A program made the translations under genes and the position numbers. 64,000 nt of DNA from Stigonema ocellatum SAG 48.90 = DSM 106950 (lineage in GTDB: Bacteria; Cyanobacteriota; Cyanobacteriia; Cyanobacteriales; Nostocaceae), in NCBI GenBank assembly GCA_016903675.1, contig JADQBA010000022.1:1-64000 (forward strand). The letters are read 5' to 3'. This document shows positions 52,941 through 61,540 of the stretch, in pieces. The notes under the pieces were generated by a model. That model worked only from the letters and a program-made list of their open reading frames with translations, ran no database searches and was not told the DNA's origin. Each line of letters starts with the position of its first letter. Position 1 is the first letter of the stretch.

Positions 52941-55895
52941 ATGATCCGAAATGTTCTGCCTTCTTCACTTGCTCGCAGTCTTTCCCTGTGCTTGCTGATC
53001 GCAAGTCCAGCAGTGGCGCAGATAGTCCCAGATAAGACTCTTCCTGTCAATTCAGTTGTCACACCCCAAGGCAATATAAAAGTTATCGATGGGGGAACGA
53101 CGGCTGGAAGTAATTTATTCCACAGTTTTCAAGAATTTTCCATTGCAGGTGGTGAAACGGCTTTATTTAACAACCCCCTAAATATTCAAAACATTTTCAC
53201 AAGGATCACGGGCACATCAGCTTCTAACATTAATGGTTTTCTGAAAGCCAACGGAAATGCCAACCTATTTCTACTCAATCCCAACGGCATTATCTTTGGC
53301 CCCAATGCGAAGTTGGAGATTGGCGGTTCATTTATATCTAGTACAGCGAGTAGCATCAAATTTACTGATGGCGGTGAGTTCAGCGCTATTAATCCTCAAA
53401 GCACATCGTTATTAAGTATCACTGTTCCCCTTGGGTTACAATTTCCAGGAATGCCAGCCAACATTATCAATCGCGCCAACCTTCAAGGAACACCAGGGAA
53501 AACCATAGCCCTAGTGGGTGGCGATATTACCCTAGATGGCGGTCAATTGACAGCACCACAGGGACTCATTGAACTCGGTAGTGTTGGGGGTAACAGTCTG
53601 GTGAGCTTGAACCCAACAGCCAATGGCTGGACTTTAGGATATAGCGGTATAAATAATTTCGGCAGTATCCAACTCCTGTCCCAGTCCACAGTCGGTGGTG
53701 ATGTTGGTGGCGGTAATATTCAAGTGCAAGGCGGACGTGTGACTTTGAATGATAGCTCAAAAATTATCGCCACAACTTCAGGAAATCAAAACGGTGGCGA
53801 AATTTTTGTGCGAGCAAAAGATTTGACTGTGACAAATGGCTCTAAAATTTCTGTGGAAACTACGAATCGAGGGAATGCAGGTAGCATTAATGTGCAAGCG
53901 GATACATTGGAAGTTAGTGGCGCATCAGCTAATGGTCAAGTGTTTAGTACAATTGCAGCTGAATCGAGAGGAACTGGAGATTCTGGAAGTGTAAATATCA
54001 CAACCAATCAATTGATTGCCAGAGATGGGGGCGATGTGTCGGTGACAGCCTTTAACTCAGGAAAAGGCGGAAACCTCACTGTCAAAGCCTCTGAATTAGT
54101 AGAACTGATTGGTGCTCGTACGAGTCCGGATGGTCAAAACTTCAGTCGTAGCGGTTTGTTTGCTGCTACTGAGGGAACTGAACCAGGCGGTGATCTCACC
54201 ATTATTACCCCTAAGTTGCAGGTACTGGATGGAGCAAGGGTGTCCGTGTCTACACGCGGTAGCGGTCAGGATGGCAAACCAGGAGGTCGAGGAGGTAATC
54301 TGGTTGTCAATGCGGAAGAAATAGAACTGAGCGGTACCAGTAACGATGGTCAGTTTGTCAGTGGTTTGTTTGCTTTGTCTGGAGAGAAAAGACCAAACAT
54401 TCCAGATCCCAGTATAGCCACAGGTGATGGGGGAAATATCAAGATTCAAACTGGGCAGTTAACGATCCGCGATGGGGCACAAGTGTCTGGCGCCACTGCT
54501 GGTACAGGTAAGGGAGGAAATATTACCGTCTTAGCTGATACTATAAATATAACTGGAGCATCAACTATTAGTCAGACCTTTAGTACTTTAGCTACGGATT
54601 CTAGTGGAAGAGGGAACTCTGGCAATATTGGGATTAAGACCAGACAGTTAAGCGTGAGCGATGGAGCAGACGTTTCGGTAACAGCCTTTGGAAAGGGGCT
54701 TTCAGGAGACCTTAACGTCCAGGCTTCTCAATTAATAGAACTGACTGGAGCTAGCGCTATTCCTAACACTTCAAACTTCAGTCGTAGTGGTTTGTTTGCG
54801 GCTACGGAAGGAACTCAAGACGGTGGTTCTTTGACTGTTAATACAGCTCGGTTGGTAGTTAAGGATGGTGCAAGGATTTCAGTATCCACTCGCGGTCAGG
54901 GTGAGAATGGTACTCTTGGAGGGAGGGGAGGTAACTTAACCATCAACGCTTCAGATGGGATAGACCTGAGTGGTATCGGAACAGTACAATTGGTGAATCA
55001 AGGTCAGAAAGAGACAAGGACATTTACTAGCGGCTTGTTTGCTTTGTCCGGAGAACCAAGACCATATATTTCAGAAACAGCAGCTACAGGACCTGGTGGG
55101 AACTTAAACATTACTACAGGCTTTTTGAGTATCCGAAATGGAGCAGAAGTATCGGCGAGTGCCAAAGGCTCAGGACCAGCAGGCGACCTTCAGGTAAAAG
55201 CTCGCTCCATCAAGCTGGAAAATGGTTCGATTTCAGGGCAAACTGTAGTGGGGAACGGCGCGAACATTACACTACAGGTTCAGAATTTTTTGCAGCTGCT
55301 GGGCAACTCTCAAATATCCACTACCGCTGGTAATAGTGGCAATGGTGGTAACATTACAATTGGATCAGATACCCTGGCTATTCTTGGTAATAGCAGTATC
55401 AGGGCAGATGCTGGTAGACAAGGGGGTAATTTACAAATCACCACCCAAGGAGTATATGCCTTTCCAGATGCCATCACCTCTACTTCTGCACAAGGACCTC
55501 AATTCAATGGTATTGTGGCAATCAATACTCCAAATGTTAACCCAACCCAAGGACTCATCAATCAACCACCAAGGCTTCTGACTCCCGAAAATCAAGTGGC
55601 GCAAGCTTGTGGGTCGCAGCAAGGACAAAAAACCAGCAAGTTTTTCATTACTGGACGCGGTGGATTACCGCCTAGTTCTACGGAACCACTCAGCAGTGAG
55701 GCTGTTAGGGTAAATGAGACAGCATCGCGATCGCCATCAAAAAATTCTTCTCGTGTCAATCAAGTCGCACAGTTACCGCGACCAGCCACAGGGTTAGTAG
55801 TCAACACCTTTGGCGAAGTCGTTCTCACAGGTAATGTCCCCAATTTTACAGGTCAAAGTTCCTCGCTACCCACAGCTAACTGCCATGTGCGTTAA
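52941..55895 (+). CDS. Two-partner secretion exoprotein (filamentous haemagglutinin N-terminal domain)
   Basis: 984 residues from ATG 52941, which begins a clean signal peptide (SLARSLSLCLLIASPAVAQ); GTG 52926 would add five residues. The TPS domain (about 30-280) has NLFHSFQEFSI, FLLNPNGIIFGPNA and ALVGGDI motifs. The remainder is beta-helix with GG-rich rungs (GGNITVLADTINITG). A unit of about 213 residues is duplicated (about 366-565 and 579-775), both with NFSRSGLFAATEGT and SGLFALSGE. TpsB in the outer membrane exports it. Its stop lies 11 bases inside the next gene. Ligand or role unknown. Confidence 0.93.
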   Translation: MIRNVLPSSLARSLSLCLLIASPAVAQIVPDKTLPVNSVVTPQGNIKVIDGGTTAGSNLFHSFQEFSIAGGETALFNNPLNIQNIFTRITGTSASNINGFLKANGNANLFLLNPNGIIFGPNAKLEIGGSFISSTASSIKFTDGGEFSAINPQSTSLLSITVPLGLQFPGMPANIINRANLQGTPGKTIALVGGDITLDGGQLTAPQGLIELGSVGGNSLVSLNPTANGWTLGYSGINNFGSIQLLSQSTVGGDVGGGNIQVQGGRVTLNDSSKIIATTSGNQNGGEIFVRAKDLTVTNGSKISVETTNRGNAGSINVQADTLEVSGASANGQVFSTIAAESRGTGDSGSVNITTNQLIARDGGDVSVTAFNSGKGGNLTVKASELVELIGARTSPDGQNFSRSGLFAATEGTEPGGDLTIITPKLQVLDGARVSVSTRGSGQDGKPGGRGGNLVVNAEEIELSGTSNDGQFVSGLFALSGEKRPNIPDPSIATGDGGNIKIQTGQLTIRDGAQVSGATAGTGKGGNITVLADTINITGASTISQTFSTLATDSSGRGNSGNIGIKTRQLSVSDGADVSVTAFGKGLSGDLNVQASQLIELTGASAIPNTSNFSRSGLFAATEGTQDGGSLTVNTARLVVKDGARISVSTRGQGENGTLGGRGGNLTINASDGIDLSGIGTVQLVNQGQKETRTFTSGLFALSGEPRPYISETAATGPGGNLNITTGFLSIRNGAEVSASAKGSGPAGDLQVKARSIKLENGSISGQTVVGNGANITLQVQNFLQLLGNSQISTTAGNSGNGGNITIGSDTLAILGNSSIRADAGRQGGNLQITTQGVYAFPDAITSTSAQGPQFNGIVAINTPNVNPTQGLINQPPRLLTPENQVAQACGSQQGQKTSKFFITGRGGLPPSSTEPLSSEAVRVNETASRSPSKNSSRVNQVAQLPRPATGLVVNTFGEVVLTGNVPNFTGQSSSLPTANCHVR

Positions 55896-57669
55896 ACCTC
55901 CTAATCGCCCGTGGTTTTTTTACAAGTTATCATTGTTGAGCCTGGGATTCTTATCTGTCAGTGTGATATCTTCATCGGCGCTATCGCAGAATATTCCTCC
56001 TCCTCAAATTCTCAACCCAGCGCCTCCAGGTCCGACCCAACCCCAGATTCTGAGACCTCTGCTTCCTCAAGAAGAACTTCTCCAAATTTCTCCCTCAGCA
56101 CCAACCGCACCCAAACCAAATTTTCATGAGATTTCCAGAAAAATTATTGTTAAACGTTTCGATTTTCAAGGGAACACGGAAGCAATATTCAACCAAGAAA
56201 GGCTGCGTAAAGAACTTCAAGAGTTCAATGGTTCACCTATTACTTTTTCACAACTGCTCCAAGCTGCTTCTAAAATAACTAATCTTTACATCAAAGAGGG
56301 ATACGTTACCTCTGGTGCTTATATTCCAGAACAAACCTTGACAGGCGGTGTTGTCAAAATACAGATTGTCGAGGGTAGCTTGCAAGAGATTCGAGTGACA
56401 AGAGAGCAGATGGATTCAAAACGGCTTCATGATAGTTATGTGCGATCGCGCTTAAGTTTAGCCACTGGAAAACCCCTAAATATCAGACGGTTGCAAGAAG
56501 CTTTACGACTGCTGCAATTAGATCCCTTGATTAAAAGGGTATCAGCAGAACTATCCGCCGGAACAACTCCTGGTACAAATTTACTGAAAGTCACAATTAA
56601 GGAAGCAGACTCCTTTAGCACCAGAATCATTGCCGATAATAGCAGAAACCCAAGTGTTGGGAGTTTCAGGCGGGGATTAGAGATCGAACAAGCTAATTTA
56701 ACTGGGTCAGGAGATGACCTCAAAATAGCTTATGACAATACCGATGGTAGCAACGCTGTAGATGCTAGATATAGCATACCCATTAATCCTCATAACGGCA
56801 CTATCAGTTTTAGCTATAGCAACGCCTGGAGTAACATCATTGAGCCGCCATTCGACAAACTCGATATTAAGTCAAATTCCCGCGACTATGAAATTACCCT
56901 GCGTCAACCTATTGTGCGCACCTTTAACGAGAAATTCTTCCAAGAAGGAGCGATCGGTTTAACACTAACTCGACGAGAAAGCGATAGTTCTGTTTTGGGG
57001 GTAGATTTTCCTATTTTCTTGGGAGCAGATACACGCGGAAACACCCGTATTTCAGCGCTACGTTTCTTTCAAGAGTGGACGAAGCGCAGTAACCAACAAG
57101 TCTTAGTCGCTCGCTCTCAGTTTAGCTTAGGTGTAGGTGCATTTGATGCCACCATCAATAATCAGGCTCCTGATACCCGCTTTTTCACCTGGCGAGGACA
57201 GCTATCCTGGCTGCGTTTGCTTGGTTCTCAAACCAGCAATCAACAAGTTGCTCCTAGACTTTTATTGCGTTCTGATGTGCAACTAGCTAGTAGAGCGCTG
57301 GTACCTTTAGAGCAGTTTACATTAGGTGGTATTTTCAGCGTGCGCGGGTATCGTCAGGATGTTATTTTTAGCGATAACGGCGTTTTTGTTTCAGCAGATT
57401 TGCAATTGCCTATTTACAGCACAGAGAATGGTGAAAACGTTTTACAGTTAATCCCATTTGTTGATGTTGGTACTGCTTGGAATAGCTCCGGTAGAAATGC
57501 TCTACAACCTAACACTTTAGCTGCTATTGGTTTGGGTTTACAGTGGGAGATGAGCAACCGATTCAAAGCTCGCTTAGATTATGGGATTCCTTTAGTTGAT
57601 ATTCATTCGAGGGAGAGAACATGGCAAGAAAAAGGTTTCTACTTTTCTCTGCGATACAACCCATTCTGA
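55885..57669 (+). CDS. TpsB outer-membrane transporter (ShlB/FhaC/HecB family)
   Basis: 594 residues from ATG 55885, which overlaps the TpsA stop by 11 bases; the frame is open to 55810 but that part is not export-signal-like. Signal sequence (KLSLLSLGFLSVSVISSSAL), a Pro-rich stretch, two POTRA domains (about 80-235, with GYVTSGAYIPEQTLTGG), then the 16-strand barrel (about 260-594) including the VRGY motif in FSVRGYRQD and a final aromatic strand (FYFSLRYNPF). It exports the TpsA protein upstream. Confidence 0.95.
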   Translation: MCVKPPNRPWFFYKLSLLSLGFLSVSVISSSALSQNIPPPQILNPAPPGPTQPQILRPLLPQEELLQISPSAPTAPKPNFHEISRKIIVKRFDFQGNTEAIFNQERLRKELQEFNGSPITFSQLLQAASKITNLYIKEGYVTSGAYIPEQTLTGGVVKIQIVEGSLQEIRVTREQMDSKRLHDSYVRSRLSLATGKPLNIRRLQEALRLLQLDPLIKRVSAELSAGTTPGTNLLKVTIKEADSFSTRIIADNSRNPSVGSFRRGLEIEQANLTGSGDDLKIAYDNTDGSNAVDARYSIPINPHNGTISFSYSNAWSNIIEPPFDKLDIKSNSRDYEITLRQPIVRTFNEKFFQEGAIGLTLTRRESDSSVLGVDFPIFLGADTRGNTRISALRFFQEWTKRSNQQVLVARSQFSLGVGAFDATINNQAPDTRFFTWRGQLSWLRLLGSQTSNQQVAPRLLLRSDVQLASRALVPLEQFTLGGIFSVRGYRQDVIFSDNGVFVSADLQLPIYSTENGENVLQLIPFVDVGTAWNSSGRNALQPNTLAAIGLGLQWEMSNRFKARLDYGIPLVDIHSRERTWQEKGFYFSLRYNPF

Positions 57670-60503
57670 AACATAGGTTTGCAAAAAAGGAGTATAAATT
57701 CACATCTTTTGATAAAATTAAACAAAGATTCTTTGCGCCTTTGCGCCTTTGCGTGAGGCAAATTCATACTTTAAATCAACAACACCGAAAGACGCATCTC
57801 CAGAATATAGCCATCTTTTTAGCCTTCTTTACACTCATTTCCACCTTAATTTCTCCTGTTTTAGGAAGACAAGTTATCGCCAAAGAAACTCAACACCCAC
57901 AAACTTTTCTCATTTCACAAGCATCTTATGCCTTAGAGTTAGAACAGAAAGGGAAAGACTCTTATGACATTGGAAGGTTTGCTGAAGCTGCTAAATTCTG
58001 GCAACAAGCAGCAGATGCTTATGGAGAAAATGATCGGGATAACAAAAACAAAAATATCATTAATAAAACCAAAGCTTTGCAATCTCTTGGGCTTTATCCT
58101 GAAGCATGTAGCCAGCTTATACAAGTATTTACAAGCGCGAATTTAACTTGTGAACAACTCATTAATAATAGCAACGCTCAGACAAAGTTGCTCCAAGATA
58201 TAGAAGCAAAACAAAATTCTCCGAATAAGATAATTGGCTTGCGCCTTTTTGGTGAGTTCTTACAACGGCTTGGCGATCTAAAGTTGTCCCCAAAAGTTTT
58301 ACAGATAAGTTTGAAAGCTTCTAAAGAGTATCCAGAAGAAAAGAGTGCAACCCTACTGACATTAGGTAATATAGAACGTGCTATAGGTAATAAAAACCGA
58401 GACAGTTTAGACTACGAGAAAATTGTAAATATTATTAAGGATAAAGATTTTGATAAAGCTTTAAAAATTTATCAACCAGCCTTCAACTATTATCAGGCAG
58501 CAGCAACCAGCAAATCCCCAATCATAACACAGTTTCAAGCAGTTATGAACCAACTTAGTCTAATAGTGGAAATGAAAGAATGGTGGGCTGAACAGATTTC
58601 CAAAAGTAAAGAGAATTGGACTCAATTACAAGATGAACTAAGTAACAGGGTTAAAAATTTCTTGCCCAAAATTAAGTTTCATTTGAGCAAGTTACCTCAG
58701 AGTCGTGAAGCAGTGAGTGCACAGATTAATTTTACTTATACTCTGATTCGCCTCAAAAGTATTACTAACCAAGATTACTTTTCACTACCCGCAATTGCTA
58801 AACTTTTATCCAACGCTATCCTACAAGCACGTAGCTTGGGAGATAAGCAAGCTGAAGCAGAAGCTTTAAGTCATCTCGCTAGTCTATACGAATTACAAGT
58901 ATCGCGAACAGAGAACCTGACGGAACAAGATAAATTAAACCTGATTCAGGCAAAAAATTTGACTCAACAAGCTCTACGTCTGTCTGATAATATTAATATT
59001 GATAACCGTCAAGTATTATATCGGCAAAGACACCAGTTAGGACGTATTCTTAAAGCTGAAGGAAATATCGAAGCAGCATTAGCATCTTATGCTGAAGCAT
59101 GGAACATACTTCAGTCACTGCGTGAAGATTTAGTTACTAATAATGATAATCAGTTTTCTTTTCGTCAAAATGTAGAACCTGTCTATCGAGAATTTATCGA
59201 TTTACTATTGCAACCAAAGAGTAGTAAAGTAGATTTTAAAAAACTGGTGCTAAGAAAGGATATTAGAGGAGCAGAGAATCTTGGGGAGGAATACAAATAT
59301 CAAAATATAGAAGATATCGCTCGTCTTGTCATGGAATCACTGCAATTGGCTGAACTAGATAACTTTTTTCAAGAACCCTGTTCACCACCAGTTGCTAAAC
59401 CAGTGCAAATTGACAAGATTGATCAGAAAGCAGCAGTTATCTATCCAATTATTTTGGAAAATCGCTTAGAGGTCATTCTTTCTCAAAATGGGAAGTCATC
59501 CCACTATTCAACTAAAGTAACCAAGAAAGAAGTTAACAACACTCTCAGAGATTTGGCTAATATTATCTACAACAAAGTAGTAGAAAAAGACTCGGCTATT
59601 AACATAATTTTAACCCCGAAATATGAAGGTAGGAAGTCAGAACTGGATTCAAATCAACAAAAAATTGAGCAACTCTCCCAAAAGGTATATGATTGGTTAA
59701 TAAGACCTTTGGAGTTAGACCAACAAATAGAAACTTTAGTATTTGTGCTGGATCGGTCTTTTCAAAAAATACCCATTGCTGCTCTTTATGATGGCAAAAA
59801 CAAAAAATATCTTGTTGAAAATTATAATCTAGTTCTAAATTTAGGTCAGCAACTGAAGAAGGAGCCAAAACCACTCACACCAGAAAATATAAACATTTTA
59901 GCTGCTGGCGTTAGTGAAGAACGCTATGAGCGAGAACAAAACTTTCCTGAACTCAAAAATGTAGAGAAAGAATTGATGAGTATTGAGAATTTAAGAGTGC
60001 CAACTAAAAAAATTCTCAATCAGGAATTTAATCAAAGGAATTTCCAAAAGGGAATGAAATCTCTCCCAACTGTAGTACACTTAGCAACTCACGGTGTTTT
60101 TAGTTCTAACCGGGAGCAAACATTTATTCTGACCGGGGATCGTAGCATTGGTATAGATGATTTTCAGAATTTACTCAACCCTAATAAAGATAAAATTACG
60201 AATAGAACCATTCAATTACTTGTTTTAAGCGCTTGTGAAACAGCTTTAGGAGATGACAGAGCTGCTTTAGGCATGGCTGGGGTAGTTTTGCGCTCTGGAG
60301 CTAGTAGTACAGTTGCTAGTTTATGGCCTGTATCAGATCCTGCTACAGCACTTCTCATGGAGGAATTCTACAAAAATTTAGTTACCCTCAATCAAAAAAG
60401 AGCACAAGCACTTCGCAACGCCCAGCGATTCCTTTTGATGAAGAGTGAATACAATCATCCTTTTTACTGGGCACCTTTTGTTCTGGTGGGTAATTGGAAT
60501 TAA
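57621..60503 (+). CDS. TPR-CHAT protease
   Basis: 960 residues from ATG 57621, which overlaps the TpsB end by 49 bases. GTG 57753 is an equally good start: the extra 44 residues are partly read from a repeat (CTTTGCGCCTTTGCGCCTTT). A signal-type hydrophobic segment (NIAIFLAFFTLISTLISPVL) comes just after that GTG. TPR-like helices fill about 100-540. The CHAT protease domain (about 600-960) has the catalytic His in VVHLATHGVF and Cys in LSACETALGD. CHAT proteases are caspase relatives; here the gene is fused by overlap to a TPS pair, a grouping repeatedly seen in cyanobacteria with unknown role. Confidence 0.92.
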   Translation: MARKRFLLFSAIQPILKHRFAKKEYKFTSFDKIKQRFFAPLRLCVRQIHTLNQQHRKTHLQNIAIFLAFFTLISTLISPVLGRQVIAKETQHPQTFLISQASYALELEQKGKDSYDIGRFAEAAKFWQQAADAYGENDRDNKNKNIINKTKALQSLGLYPEACSQLIQVFTSANLTCEQLINNSNAQTKLLQDIEAKQNSPNKIIGLRLFGEFLQRLGDLKLSPKVLQISLKASKEYPEEKSATLLTLGNIERAIGNKNRDSLDYEKIVNIIKDKDFDKALKIYQPAFNYYQAAATSKSPIITQFQAVMNQLSLIVEMKEWWAEQISKSKENWTQLQDELSNRVKNFLPKIKFHLSKLPQSREAVSAQINFTYTLIRLKSITNQDYFSLPAIAKLLSNAILQARSLGDKQAEAEALSHLASLYELQVSRTENLTEQDKLNLIQAKNLTQQALRLSDNINIDNRQVLYRQRHQLGRILKAEGNIEAALASYAEAWNILQSLREDLVTNNDNQFSFRQNVEPVYREFIDLLLQPKSSKVDFKKLVLRKDIRGAENLGEEYKYQNIEDIARLVMESLQLAELDNFFQEPCSPPVAKPVQIDKIDQKAAVIYPIILENRLEVILSQNGKSSHYSTKVTKKEVNNTLRDLANIIYNKVVEKDSAINIILTPKYEGRKSELDSNQQKIEQLSQKVYDWLIRPLELDQQIETLVFVLDRSFQKIPIAALYDGKNKKYLVENYNLVLNLGQQLKKEPKPLTPENINILAAGVSEERYEREQNFPELKNVEKELMSIENLRVPTKKILNQEFNQRNFQKGMKSLPTVVHLATHGVFSSNREQTFILTGDRSIGIDDFQNLLNPNKDKITNRTIQLLVLSACETALGDDRAALGMAGVVLRSGASSTVASLWPVSDPATALLMEEFYKNLVTLNQKRAQALRNAQRFLLMKSEYNHPFYWAPFVLVGNWN

Positions 60504-60796
60504 TGAAACAGACCATAGCGTGGTTCATTGCATTAGTTTTCATAGGTTGTAAAAGTTCGTAGTGAGCACTTTAGTGCAGGGCTATTTCATTCTACACCGT
60601 AGCCCTGAACTCAAGTTCAGGGCTACTAGCTTAAGTCCGTTGAAACGGACTAAATTCCTTCTAGTTCTAGTCGGCTTCAGCCGACTTCAGCTATTAGACT
60701 AGGAATTTATTCCTAGGCTAATGGGTTGCTTTAGTGCTTGAAATTGAGCGATAAATCTGCTGACTACGAACCTCTCAAAATTAATGAAACAGACCA
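60500..60796. repeat. Hairpin array between 16-bp direct repeats
   Basis: TTAATGAAACAGACCA stands at 60500-60515 and 60781-60796. Between are four perfect hairpins in a row: AGCCCTGAACT/AGTTCAGGGCT (60601-60624), AGTCCGT-TGAA-ACGGACT (60634-60651), AGTCGGC-TTCA-GCCGACT (60669-60686), CTAGGAAT-TT-ATTCCTAG (60699-60716). The outer part (TTCGTAGTGAGCACTTTAGT at 60555-60574) resembles the MITE family A-C. The first direct repeat overlaps the CHAT stop. 60797-60929 has no gene. Confidence 0.75.
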
Positions 60797-60929
60797 CTAG
60801 TACTCGACCAACCCAAAATTGCGCTTGTGTGGACAGACGCGGAGACAGGGAGACACGGGGACGCGGAGAAGTTGTACTAGGCTTTCGTTGACGAGAAGAA
60901 CTACTAGACAGTACAACTACAAACGATTA

Positions 60930-61460
60930 TTAGAAGAACCCAAACCATTTTTTAGATTGAATTTTGGGGTAAATGCGAGCGACAGTTCTCAGCTCACTTT
61001 CATCTACATTGGCTAAATTTGGGTCAATGAGGGCGGACAAAGTTTTGGAAAAATCTTGCTTTTTATCCGGAGGTTTTATCTGGAACAACTTGTCACTACT
61101 CTTCAGGTCGCAGCTATCGCCTCGTTGATTAATTAGGCAAACAACTATTTTTTGATGATTTGAATTATCAATTGCCAAGGAATCCAGCTTGTTGTTATTG
61201 TTATTGTAGCGATTCTGAAACTTGTTAGCAGCATCAACGCAATTTTCTCTAACATTCTGTGAATCAAAATACTCTTGTTTCCAGTGAATCAAGGGTATTT
61301 CTTTGTCAGTTTTAGAATTGTAAACGACAGTGTTATAGGTTCCCTGATTCGGACTGCACTTGAAGACAACACTGTTGTTAGACTGACCGAAAGTTGGGTG
61401 CGAAAATAGTACTGAAGTACTACTAAGAAAAATGAACAACAATGATTTTTTGAATTTCAT
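60930..61460 (-). CDS. COP23-domain exported protein
   Basis: 176 residues. Signal peptide KFKKSLLFIFLSSTSVLFS. The COP23 domain has the four spaced cysteines (FKCSPNQGTYNTVV, NCVDAANKFQNRY, IVVCLINQRG, DSCDLKS) and PLIHWKQEYFD. COP23 was found as a circadian-oscillating membrane polypeptide in cyanobacteria; function unclear. The gene diverges from the NB-ARC gene with only 65-80 bases between. Confidence 0.85.
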   Translation of the reverse strand: MKFKKSLLFIFLSSTSVLFSHPTFGQSNNSVVFKCSPNQGTYNTVVYNSKTDKEIPLIHWKQEYFDSQNVRENCVDAANKFQNRYNNNNNKLDSLAIDNSNHQKIVVCLINQRGDSCDLKSSDKLFQIKPPDKKQDFSKTLSALIDPNLANVDESELRTVARIYPKIQSKKWFGFF

Positions 61461-61540
61461 ATCGCTTCACAGTAAAACTGGAACTAAGCCAGTTTAGTGT
61501 ATTTTGTGTAATTATAGTACATGCTGTGAATAAAAAAATT

